From Bin5 sp022827195 (lineage in GTDB: Bacteria; Chloroflexota; Anaerolineae; Caldilineales; Caldilineaceae), in assembly GCA_965208275.1 (NCBI GenBank), contig OZ242331.1:4464001-4528000 (forward strand): a DNA stretch of 64,000 nt, in the 5' to 3' direction. Shown here piece by piece: positions 33,908 to 41,848 of this stretch. Each line of letters begins with the position of its first letter. Position 1 is the stretch's first letter. The notes under the pieces were generated by a model. The model was not told the DNA's origin. It was given only the letters and a program-made list of their open reading frames with translations, and ran no database searches. The position numbers and the translations under genes are program-made.

Positions 33908-34966
33908 ATGCGGATTGCTGTGCTTTTGCATGAGGAACTGCATATCGGGAGCGGCTTCCATCGTGATGGGTTGCCGCTGTTGCGGGAGTTTGGCGAGGTC
34001 GAGGTTTTGGCCATGCGAAGAGGGGAGGAGGGAGCTGCGCATGGGCAGTTTGCGGAGCTGTTGCGGGAGGTGGATGGGGCGGTGATCGGGTGCTGGCACC
34101 GGCCGCCGATGGAGGTGGAGGATTGGCGGGGGGCGAAGAATCTGAAGGTGTTTGCGGGGACGTTTGACAACCGTTTTACGGGCTGGGTGGACTTTGACGA
34201 TCTGGATGCGCTGGGGATCACGTTGATCGATACGTCGCGCAGTATGACGCCGTCGGTGGCGGAGTATGCGATGGCGATGACGCTCAACCTGGTGCGAGAC
34301 ATCCCGGAATCGTTGTACCTGGTGCGAGAAGGGGGCTGGCAGACACATCCCTTTGACTCCTGGATAAGGCCCGGCTTCGTATACGGTGATCTGACCGGCC
34401 GGCGCGTCGGGCTGGCAGGTTTGGGCAGCATCAATCGCCGCTACGCTGAACTGATAGCGCCCTATCATTGTGACGTTCGCGTCTACGATCCCTTTGTTTC
34501 GGATGAGGTTTTAGCGCAATATCGCGTCAAACGGGCGGAATCACTTGCTGCTCTGGCGCAATCATCTGAGATATTTGTCGTCGGTCTGCCGCCGATGCCG
34601 ACTACGCTGGGAGTGATCGACCGCGATGTCATCTACTCTTTGCCAAAAGGGGCCTTATTTGTGCTGGCGACGCGCATGGCGGTCGTCGAACAGGAGGCCT
34701 TGTGGGAACGGATAGAGGCCAACGAGATCGCTGCGGCCGTAGACGTGTTTGACCCCGAACCGCCGCCGGCGGATGCCTGGTTTCGACGCCATCGGAACGT
34801 GCTGGCGACCCCGCACATCGCCGGCGGCACCGATTTCTGCCACCGCCGCTGTCTCACCGACGCCTGCAAGGACGCCATCGCCGTCCTGAGCGGTGAAACG
34901 CCCCGATTCCGCGCGACAAAGCGGGACGCCCTCATCTATGAAGGCAAGATGAAGCCGGTCGCCTGA
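33908..34966 (+). CDS. D-isomer-specific 2-hydroxyacid dehydrogenase
   Basis: A 352-residue NAD-dependent dehydrogenase starting at ATG 33908 after GGGAGGACGGAG; an open frame extending upstream passes through the promoter and is excluded. The NAD-binding GLAGLGSINRRYAEL (about 166-180) is a variant of GxGxxG. Catalytic Arg is expected in VLATRMAVVE, Glu in DVFDPEPPP and His in LATPHIAGGT. It reduces 2-oxo acids or oxidises D-2-hydroxy acids. Its divergent pairing with a sugar importer suggests a sugar-acid substrate. Confidence 0.88.
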   Translation: MRIAVLLHEELHIGSGFHRDGLPLLREFGEVEVLAMRRGEEGAAHGQFAELLREVDGAVIGCWHRPPMEVEDWRGAKNLKVFAGTFDNRFTGWVDFDDLDALGITLIDTSRSMTPSVAEYAMAMTLNLVRDIPESLYLVREGGWQTHPFDSWIRPGFVYGDLTGRRVGLAGLGSINRRYAELIAPYHCDVRVYDPFVSDEVLAQYRVKRAESLAALAQSSEIFVVGLPPMPTTLGVIDRDVIYSLPKGALFVLATRMAVVEQEALWERIEANEIAAAVDVFDPEPPPADAWFRRHRNVLATPHIAGGTDFCHRRCLTDACKDAIAVLSGETPRFRATKRDALIYEGKMKPVA

Positions 34967-35572
34967 GAGCGCTCCACCTGCGCGACATCCCGCGGGCTCT
35001 GCATCATTTCACGCCGCGGCTGCAGCCGGCAGCGCCGGCCTCTTCGCCATTCCTGCCAGAGTATGACCTGTTCACGCAGGGATTTGGGCGGTCTACCGCA
35101 GCAGTATGACGAACCCTGTTTGCCGTGAGTTTGAGGCATGTGTTATATTTTTGTCGCCGGTTCAACCGGTCCGTTCGCACACCGCCTGGAGGGAAAACAG
35201 GGACCGCTGCCACCTTCAAGTTTGATATGGAGCAATTCAGGGCAGTTGTCAGGAAGCTCCTCCCGTTAAAGATGACCTCGAAGTCCGAAGAGCAGCAGCG
35301 CGCTCAACGCAAAGCCGGCAGATCCCCCACCGCAAGACAACAGGTATTCTCCACCGGGCCCGGCAGTTGTCGATTTTTGGAGAACCATCGCGGGCCGGTC
35401 TGGGAGAAAGGCAATAAACATGAAGAGCGCGGCGCTTGAACTACCCTTGACACCCGAACGCAAAGTGATCCGGCCAGGCTCCGATCAGCGAATCGTCCCC
35501 GCTTTAGCAAAGGACCTGGAAATCTATTGCTCTCTGCCCGCGTAATCATCACTTTTTGAGGGGAAAACGATT
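34967..35572. other. 606-bp region without a confident gene
   Basis: A promoter-like pair TTGCCG/TTATAT with a 17-bp spacer lies near 35119-35147. A short frame at 35420-35545 is listed separately. Other open frames start inside the promoter-like sequence or lack a ribosome site and protein-like composition. I see no RNA gene. Confidence 0.4.
35420..35545 (+). CDS. possible 41-residue small protein
   Basis: ATG at 35420 preceded by GGGAGAAAGG, ending at TAA 35543-35545, just before the first of two duplicated membrane protein genes. The product begins MKSAALELPLTPERK, has no membrane segment and no recognised family. It may be a leader peptide or a spurious frame. Confidence 0.25.
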   Translation: MKSAALELPLTPERKVIRPGSDQRIVPALAKDLEIYCSLPA

Positions 35573-35989
35573 GTGAACAGAATCTTGGGAACTGTCTTAC
35601 AGGTGGTTGCAGTTGCCGTCTGGGTCCAGTTTGTCGCTAACCAGTTCTACGATCCCGGCCAGACAGGACTCGCTTTTCAAGTCTGGAGCGTCCTCAATCC
35701 CATAAACGTTCTATGCCTGCTGGTTACGATTCTTGTTGGCGTGCAAAGAAAACGCCATCTCGCCAGTGTCGACAAAAGGGACCTGACGAAAGACTACTTT
35801 GAGGCAAACCTTGCACTGTACGGCGGCATTGCTCTGCTTCACGCAGTTCTTTGGAACTGGTTCGGCTCCCGTTTTTCAGACCCCGCGATAAGTTTCCGCT
35901 GGATCTGGATCCTTGTCGATATCACGCTTCCCCTGCTCCTGTTTTCCACCGGAAGGTATCTTGTCAAGAGCAAGGCATCACTGACGTAA
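35573..35989 (+). CDS. four-helix membrane protein, tandem copy 1
   Basis: A 138-residue protein with four hydrophobic helices, starting at GTG after GAGGGGAAAACG. The opening MNRILG.V.QV.AV.VWVQFVA and the DYFEAN..LYGGIA.LH motif are shared with the next gene. No family with known function is recognised. About 50 bases upstream are also similar to the matching region before copy 2, so the duplication includes the translation signals. Confidence 0.75.
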   Translation: MNRILGTVLQVVAVAVWVQFVANQFYDPGQTGLAFQVWSVLNPINVLCLLVTILVGVQRKRHLASVDKRDLTKDYFEANLALYGGIALLHAVLWNWFGSRFSDPAISFRWIWILVDITLPLLLFSTGRYLVKSKASLT

Positions 35990-36126
35990 CGGCACGGAAC
36001 ACCGGACCTGCACAGGAAAACAACGTCCCATAAGACTTTTCGGGGGTTTGCGCAGGAATTTTCGGGCCGGCTTTTCTGAACTGAATCCCTGCCCGCGTCA
36101 TCACACTTGGAAGGGAAACACTCATT

Positions 36127-36543
36127 GTGAACAGAATATTGGGTATCGCAATGCAGGTACTGGCCGTTGTTGTCTGGGTCCAGTTTGTCGCCAGCCAACT
36201 CTACGATCCTCAATCTATAGGGCCCGGATCGATTGCCTGGGACATCCTCAACCCCCTAATGGTCTTGGGCGGACTCGTGACGATTTGGGTAGGGTGGCAG
36301 CGGAAACGGGCTTTCGACAGCGGCGCAGAGGGAGGCCTGACAACCGACTATTTCGAGGCAAACGTTACGCTGTACGCCGGAATCGCCGTGCTTCACCTTT
36401 TTCTTTGGAACTGGAGTGGAAAGACCTTTTCTGCCGATGCCATAAGTTTCCATTGGGTATGGATTGTTATAGACATCGTTTTTCCACTCCTCTATCTCTC
36501 CGCGGGAAGGTATCTTGTCAGGCGGGACGCTGTACCGGCATAG
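36127..36543 (+). CDS. four-helix membrane protein, tandem copy 2
   Basis: A 138-residue paralogue of the preceding gene, equal in length and alignable without gaps: VVWVQFVASQ, DILNPL, TTDYFEANVTLYAGIAVLH, FHWVWIVIDI and AGRYLVRR. It starts at GTG. The two copies have diverged considerably, so the duplication is not recent. Function unknown. Confidence 0.75.
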   Translation: MNRILGIAMQVLAVVVWVQFVASQLYDPQSIGPGSIAWDILNPLMVLGGLVTIWVGWQRKRAFDSGAEGGLTTDYFEANVTLYAGIAVLHLFLWNWSGKTFSADAISFHWVWIVIDIVFPLLYLSAGRYLVRRDAVPA

Positions 36544-36633
36544 AGGCGCTGAGGAGATGCCTATCCGGGCAGCCATCCTCCAGGAAACGTAGTTGCCTGC
36601 TCTTTTTGGCAAAGACCGGGCCTGGCTCAGTCT

Positions 36634-36876
36634 GTGTCGAAACTGCGCCGGTTTCGGTCGGTTCGAACACGCGGGGACATCGACCACATCGAGGCGTTGC
36701 AACTGCTGTGCCGCGCATGCAACAGCTTGAAAGGCGACCGTACCCCTGCGGAACTGATTGCGATCCTGTGGACCGGAGAAAACTGCAGACCAGTCCTGAG
36801 ACTATTGGGACGGGCCTTCAAATTCAACCTCTCGCCAAAGCTGGACCTCTTCTATCCATCCACCCATCTGTGCTAA
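36634..36876 (+). pseudogene. fragment of an HNH endonuclease gene
   Basis: An 80-codon frame containing DHIEALQLLCRACNSLKGDRTP, the C-terminal half of an HNH motif (normally ...His-x-x-Pro...GG-x-DHI-x-NL-x-LLC-x-x-CN-x-x-KG). The first half with the catalytic His is missing, and the frame opens only a few residues before the match. It looks like a truncated HNH or HNH-methyltransferase relic. Confidence 0.6.
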
Positions 36877-36929
36877 GATAGGGCGCGGGGATTTTCGCCG
36901 CACTGACGATAAGGACGCGCCCCGATACT

Positions 36930-38840
36930 ATGGCAGCGCAGACAGATCATGCCCCTGTCGATCAGGGGCATAGCCAACCATCCCTTCTGGCCGCAGCCGG
37001 CGTGACCGGCCCTGCGCCGCAAACAGAACCGGCCGCGGCGCTGGATGAGCTGCGCATCAGCAACTTCGCCATCATCGACCGGCTGCAGCTGCGCTTTCAC
37101 GGCGGACTGAATATCCTGACCGGAGAGACCGGCGCGGGCAAGTCGATCATCATCGACGCCATCGGGCTGCTGTTGGGCGACAGGGCGACCGCGGAGATGG
37201 TGCGGGCGGGTGCGGACCGGGCCGAGATCGAGGCCACCTTCCGGCTGGCAGCCGCGACGCCGGCAGACGACCCCGGCGAACCGGCCGTTTCGGCCGCGCT
37301 GTCGCTGGTGCAGGCCGAGGGGTTGGACGACCCCGACGCGCCGGAAACGCTCATCCTCAGCCGCGAGGTCCGCCGCAACGGGCGCAGCATCAGCCGCATC
37401 AACGGGCGCGCGGTCACGCGGCAACTTCTGGGCGAGATGGCCGCGCTGCTTGTCGATATTCACGGGCAGGGCCAACACTTGGGGCTGTTGCGGCCGCGTA
37501 CGCACGTGCATCTGCTCGACCGGTACGGCGGCCTGTTGCCATTGCGCGGCCGTGTGGCGCAGAAGGTGCAGCAGGTGCAGCGGACGCGGGAGGAGCTGGT
37601 GCGGCTCCGCAGCGACGCCCGCACCGTCGCGCAACGGCTCGACCTCCTGAGTTTTCAGGTCGAGGAGATCGGCGCGGCGGGGTTGGAAGCGGGTGAGGAA
37701 GAAGCGCTGGAGGTCGAGCGCAAACGGCTTGGCAACGCCGAGGCGCTCCTGCAACTGGCGAACGGCGCGGCCGCGCTGCTGAACGAGGGTGAGGGCGGAA
37801 TGCCGGGCGTCATTGACGGCCTGGCCGCGGCAGCGGGCCGGGTCGAACGGCTGGCGGCCATCGACGGCGGCATGGCCGACGCGGCCGCGCGCGGTCAGGT
37901 CCTGCTCGAGGAGCTGTCCGACCTGGCGCGCGCGCTGCAGGGCTACGCCGACGGCCTTGAGTTCAACCCGCAGCGGCTGGCCGAGGTCGAGGAGCGCCTT
38001 ACCCTGATCGCAAACCTCAGACGCAAGTACGGCGACAGCGCGCAGGAGATCCTGGCCTTCGCGGCCGCGGCGCAGGCGGAGCTGGAGGAGTTGAGCAACT
38101 GGGAGGCGCAGACGGCCGTATTGGAGGAAGAGGAAGAGAGGCTATTGAGAGAAATCGGTGTGTTGGGCGCCGAACTGAGCGCGGCGCGGGAGGCCGCGGG
38201 CGAACGGATGGCGCGGCAGGTGGAGGCCGAGCTGGCTCAGCTCAACATGCGCCACGCCCAATTTGCCGTCGCCGTCGACATGAAAGAACAGGAGGACGGC
38301 GCCTGTCTGCCCGATGGCCGACGCGTCGCCTTTGACGTAAGCGGCGTCGACCGGGTCGCGTTTCTGCTCAGCGCCAACCCCGGCGAGCCGGTCAAGCCGA
38401 TGGCCAAGGTGGCGTCCGGCGGGGAGACCGCCCGATTGATGCTGGCGCTGAAGAGCGTGCTGACGCAGGCCGACCAGACGCCGGTCCTGATTTTCGATGA
38501 GATCGACCAGGGCATCGGCGGCCGCGTCGGCGGCGTTGTCGGTGAAAAGCTATGGAACCTGACCGGCCAGCAGCCGGGTGACGGCCGGCTGCGTCACCAG
38601 GTGCTCTGCATCACCCATCTGCCGCAGCTGGCCGCATTCGGCGACCTCCATCTGACCGTGCGCAAGCGGAACTTTGAGAGCGAGGGAGAGCTGCGCACGG
38701 GCACCGACGTGCAGCCGGTCGATGGGCCGGCGCGTGTCGAAGAGTTGACGCAGATGCTGGGCTCGGTCAGCGACGCCGGGCGGCAGTCGGTCGAGGAGAT
38801 GCTGGCCGCGGTCGAGCAGGTCAGGCTGAACGCCCGATAG
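36930..38840 (+). CDS. recN: DNA repair protein RecN
   Basis: A 636-residue SMC-like ATPase acting in double-strand break repair. Walker A GETGAGKS is at 65-72, the coiled-coil arms span about 190-440, the signature KVASGGETARLMLALK is about 492-507, and Walker B LIFDEIDQGIGGRVG follows. Most RecN proteins begin close to the LRISNFAIID strand; here about 38 extra residues (Ala/Pro/Gln-rich) precede it, because the only good ATG is at 36930. The extension may be untranslated or dispensable. Confidence 0.95.
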   Translation: MAAQTDHAPVDQGHSQPSLLAAAGVTGPAPQTEPAAALDELRISNFAIIDRLQLRFHGGLNILTGETGAGKSIIIDAIGLLLGDRATAEMVRAGADRAEIEATFRLAAATPADDPGEPAVSAALSLVQAEGLDDPDAPETLILSREVRRNGRSISRINGRAVTRQLLGEMAALLVDIHGQGQHLGLLRPRTHVHLLDRYGGLLPLRGRVAQKVQQVQRTREELVRLRSDARTVAQRLDLLSFQVEEIGAAGLEAGEEEALEVERKRLGNAEALLQLANGAAALLNEGEGGMPGVIDGLAAAAGRVERLAAIDGGMADAAARGQVLLEELSDLARALQGYADGLEFNPQRLAEVEERLTLIANLRRKYGDSAQEILAFAAAAQAELEELSNWEAQTAVLEEEEERLLREIGVLGAELSAAREAAGERMARQVEAELAQLNMRHAQFAVAVDMKEQEDGACLPDGRRVAFDVSGVDRVAFLLSANPGEPVKPMAKVASGGETARLMLALKSVLTQADQTPVLIFDEIDQGIGGRVGGVVGEKLWNLTGQQPGDGRLRHQVLCITHLPQLAAFGDLHLTVRKRNFESEGELRTGTDVQPVDGPARVEELTQMLGSVSDAGRQSVEEMLAAVEQVRLNAR

Positions 38841-38859
38841 AGCGGCGGGTAACGGGAGG

Positions 38860-40281
38860 ATGATGAAAAAGCCATCGATGTTCAGACGTCGCCAGCGAGG
38901 CGTGCAGCGGGCAGGCCGGGCGTTGCCGATAACGCTCTACCGCGCCTTCTATCTCTCCTGTCTGTTGCTGGGAATCCTCCTGACCGCGGCTGACGGTGTG
39001 AAGGCGGCTGCCGGCGCGCAGGCGGAGCGCGGCCAAGTGCTGGTGTTGACCTTCAGCGGCGCGGTGACGCCGGTCCTGCGCCAGTATCTCAGCGACGCGA
39101 TCGAGGAGGCCCAGGCCGACGGCGCCGAGGCGGTCATTCTGCGCCTTGACACACCCGGCGGCAGCGTCGACGTTACCAAGAAGATCGTGCAGGAGATGCT
39201 GGCGTCGCCTGTGCCGGTCGTGGTCTATGTTTCGCCCAGCGCGGCGCAGGCCGGCAGCGCCGGCACCTTCATCACGCTGGCCGGTCATGTCGCGGCGATG
39301 GCGCCCGGCAGCAGCATCGGCGCGGCCAGTCCCGTCGGCGGCCAGGGGGAGGAGATCGGCGAGACGATGCAGGAGAAGGTGGTCAACATTCTCAGTGCCG
39401 ACATCGAAAACCTGGCTGCGCGTCGCGGCGACGAGGCGGTGGAGTGGGCTGTCGCCGCGGTGGAAGAGGCGGCCGCGGCCACGGCCACGCGCGCGCTGGA
39501 GCTGGGCGTCATCGACTTTATCGCGTTGGACGTGACCGATCTGCTGGTGCAGATGGACGGCTTCGTCATCACGGTACAGGGTGAAGAGCGGACCCTGCGC
39601 ACCGCGGATGCGCGCATTGTGCCGCGCGCGCTGTCTCCGTTGCAGGAGTTCCTGAACTTCATCAGCAACCCCACCGTCGCCACGATTCTGCTGACCCTCG
39701 GCTCGATCGGGCTGATCGCCGAGATCTACAATCCGGGCACATTCATACCGGGGATGATCGGTCTGATCAGTCTGCTGCTGGGTCTCTATTCGCTGGGGCA
39801 GCTGGAAGCGAATTTCGCCGGCCTGGCGCTGATCGGGCTGGCCCTCATTCTGCTGGTGGCCGAAGCGTTTACGCCGGCCTTCGGCGCGCTGGCGCTGGGG
39901 GGCGCGGTCGCCTTTATTTTCGGCAGCGCGCTGCTTTTCGACGCGCCCGGGCTGGCTGTGCCGTGGGCGACGATCATTTCGTTGGGCGTGGGGATGGGCG
40001 CGTTCGCCTTCTTCATCGGCGGTAAGGTCGTGCAGGCACAGCGTCGCGGCACCGCCACCGGCAGCGAGGGGCTGATCGGCTCGCTGGCGACCGTACGAAC
40101 TCCTTTCGCCGAGGACGGCAAGGGCAAGGTCCTGATCGCCGGAGAAATCTGGAACGCGCAGCTGCGCGACGCATCCTCATCCGGCGCGGACGCGCCGCAT
40201 GCCGGTGATCAGGTCAGAGTCGAGGAGAGGGAAGGCTACACGCTGTTCGTCAGCCCGCAGGAGCGGGATGGCGAAGGCTGA
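38860..40281 (+). CDS. membrane-bound ClpP-class serine protease, NfeD family
   Basis: A 473-residue NfeD1b-type protein. A signal/anchor helix (about 28-47) precedes a ClpP-like domain with RLDTPGGSVD, VVYVSPSAAQAGSAGTF (presumed nucleophile Ser in the GSAGT turn) and MAPGSSIGAASPV. About four to five membrane helices (about 270-390) and a C-terminal OB-fold NfeD domain (SLATVRTPFAEDGKGKVLIAGEIWNA) follow. These proteases act with stomatin/prohibitin partners in membrane quality control; no stomatin gene is adjacent here. GGGAGG is very close to the first ATG, so the second ATG (38863) may be used. Confidence 0.9.
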   Translation: MMKKPSMFRRRQRGVQRAGRALPITLYRAFYLSCLLLGILLTAADGVKAAAGAQAERGQVLVLTFSGAVTPVLRQYLSDAIEEAQADGAEAVILRLDTPGGSVDVTKKIVQEMLASPVPVVVYVSPSAAQAGSAGTFITLAGHVAAMAPGSSIGAASPVGGQGEEIGETMQEKVVNILSADIENLAARRGDEAVEWAVAAVEEAAAATATRALELGVIDFIALDVTDLLVQMDGFVITVQGEERTLRTADARIVPRALSPLQEFLNFISNPTVATILLTLGSIGLIAEIYNPGTFIPGMIGLISLLLGLYSLGQLEANFAGLALIGLALILLVAEAFTPAFGALALGGAVAFIFGSALLFDAPGLAVPWATIISLGVGMGAFAFFIGGKVVQAQRRGTATGSEGLIGSLATVRTPFAEDGKGKVLIAGEIWNAQLRDASSSGADAPHAGDQVRVEEREGYTLFVSPQERDGEG

Positions 40282-40641
40282 GCTGCGACACACCAACAGC
40301 GCATCAGGGGCAACTCGAACTTTCCCACCCCATTTCAAGCGTTTTGACGTGCCTGGAATTGCGGTCGGCCCACCAAGTCCCTGAGCGCATCCCGGAAACA
40401 GCAAAAGCTATGGGAACGATTGCGGTCCAGGTCAATGAGCGGACCTATGGTTTGCGCCGCCTCTATTTTGCGTAGACCGTTTCTGAAGTAGCCGGCCCGT
40501 CGCTCGATTCTAGGTGTTGTCTGTAAGAGGTCCTCGGTCAAATCGGCCTCCTTGACAGTTGATCTTGTTGCCCGCTGCCCCGTCCCGACATGGCCTCAAC
40601 CACCACTCTTCACCTATCACTGGAAACGAAAAACCACGAAC
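40282..40641. other. 360-bp gap between nfeD and nth genes
   Basis: Contains heptameric array 8 near its right end. A 68-codon TTG-started frame on the minus strand (40335-40541) has protein-like composition but no ribosome site or family match. Nothing else is visible. Confidence 0.4.
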
Positions 40642-40655
40642 TCAAAACTCCCCAG
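40616..40655. repeat. heptameric tandem repeat array (array 8)
   Basis: Seven-base units ACTGGAA, ACGAAAA, ACCACGA, ACTCAAA, ACTCCCC end just at the nth stop codon on the opposite strand. Confidence 0.65.
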
Positions 40656-41259
40656 CCGACGGGCAAAGGTCCGCCAGTGAACAGTTGGCGCAGTCCGGCT
40701 TACGCGCGGTGCAGACGCGCCGCCCGTGGAAGATCAGCAGATGGGCGATGTCGATCCAGGCCTCGGCGGGGATGAGCGTCATCAGCTCCTTCTCGATCTT
40801 TTCCGGGCTCTTCTCCTGCGTGAGGCCCAGCCGCTGCGAGAGCCGCTTGACGTGGGTGTCGACGACGATGCCGTCGGCCAGGCCGAAACAGACGCCGCGC
40901 ACGACGTTGGCGGTCTTGCGCGCCACGCCCGGCAGGCTGATCAGCTCATCCATCTCCTGCGGCACCTCGCCGCCGAAATTCTGGCAGATCAGCGCGCTGG
41001 CTCCCTGGAGGCTCTTGGCCTTGTTGCGAAAGAAGCCGGTCGTGCGGATCAGCTCTTCCAGCTCCGCGCGGTCGGCCGCGGCCATCGCCTCCGGCGTCGG
41101 GAAGCGCGCGAACAGGGCCGGCGTCACCTGGTTGACACGTTCGTCGGTGCATTGGGCCGAGAGGATCGTCGCCACCAGCAGCTGAAACGGGTTCTCGTGG
41201 TCGAGCGCGCAGTGGGCGTCGGGATGGGCCGCTCGCAGGCGGCGTATCAGCTCCGACAT
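40642..41259 (-). CDS. nth: endonuclease III (DNA glycosylase/AP lyase)
   Basis: A 205-residue HhH-GPD glycosylase that removes oxidised pyrimidines and cleaves AP sites. Catalytic Lys115 is in the helix-hairpin-helix LPGVARKTANVV and Asp134 in VVDTHVKRL. The C-terminal 4Fe-4S cysteines 183, 190, 193 and 199 keep the C-x6-C-x2-C-x5-C spacing. Its ATG overlaps the stop of the upstream phosphoribosyltransferase gene (TGATG), so the two are translationally coupled. Confidence 0.96.
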   Translation of the reverse strand: MSELIRRLRAAHPDAHCALDHENPFQLLVATILSAQCTDERVNQVTPALFARFPTPEAMAAADRAELEELIRTTGFFRNKAKSLQGASALICQNFGGEVPQEMDELISLPGVARKTANVVRGVCFGLADGIVVDTHVKRLSQRLGLTQEKSPEKIEKELMTLIPAEAWIDIAHLLIFHGRRVCTARKPDCANCSLADLCPSAGEF

Positions 41260-41780
41260 CAGGACAGCTCCGGCGCGGGCGGGCGGACCCTGACGAGATC
41301 GTCCGAGTCGTCGATTCGCTGCCAGGGGTAGTTTATCCAGTCGTCGGTCAGCTCGGCGTAGTAGTCTGGTTTCTCGTTTTCGAAGAGGCTCTGGCGCTGC
41401 TTCCAGTGGAGGACCGCGGTTTCGGGTATGCCGCCGCTGCCCTGCACCCGGCTCTTGACCGTGACGATGGTGCGGCCCCGGTCCCAGATATTGTCGACGA
41501 TCAGGATCTTTTTGCCCTTCAGGAGCGCATCCGTGGGAAACTGCTGGAAGCGGGGCCAGCTCAGTTCGGCGCGTACGCCCGGCCCGTGCTGAAAGACGAC
41601 CGACGCGGTCAGCAGCTCTTTCATCTTCAACGCCTCGGCGATCATGCCACCGGGGACGATGCCGCCGCGGGTGACCAGAAGAAGGGCGTCATAAGGCGTA
41701 TTGAGCTGCATCACCACCTTGGTGATCAACTCTTCCACGTCGTGCCACGTCAGATAAACTCTACCCATCTCCGCCTCCAT
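41259..41780 (-). CDS. phosphoribosyltransferase (Gpt/Hpt-like)
   Basis: A 173-residue type I phosphoribosyltransferase. The PRPP loop reads ILIVDNIWDRGRTIV (about 91-105), a variant of VDDxxxTG with Asn for the second Asp and Arg-Gly for Thr-Gly. An N-terminal LLVTRGGIVPGGMIAE loop (about 35-50) is also present. The probable role is purine base salvage. The ATG at 41780 or 41768 may start it. Overlap with nth suggests coupling of base salvage and repair, though this may be coincidence. Confidence 0.85.
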   Translation of the reverse strand: MEAEMGRVYLTWHDVEELITKVVMQLNTPYDALLLVTRGGIVPGGMIAEALKMKELLTASVVFQHGPGVRAELSWPRFQQFPTDALLKGKKILIVDNIWDRGRTIVTVKSRVQGSGGIPETAVLHWKQRQSLFENEKPDYYAELTDDWINYPWQRIDDSDDLVRVRPPAPELS

Positions 41781-41848
41781 GACGCCGCCGCGTCTTTTCA
41801 GGCAGGGGCGCTCTCATCACCAGTCCAAACTGGATTCGCAGCGCCCGT

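Noticed and set aside
32309..34468. A 719-codon reading for the sugar-binding protein gene
   Set aside because: The first 270 codons run through the divergent promoter region and antisense to the dehydrogenase; the true start with signal peptide is GTG 33652.
35125..35439. 104-codon plus-strand frame in the 35-kb gap
   Set aside because: Its start overlaps a promoter-like sequence and no ribosome site or family is visible.
40335..40541. 68-codon minus-strand frame between nfeD and nth
   Set aside because: TTG start, no ribosome site and no family match; kept only as a note in the gap entry.
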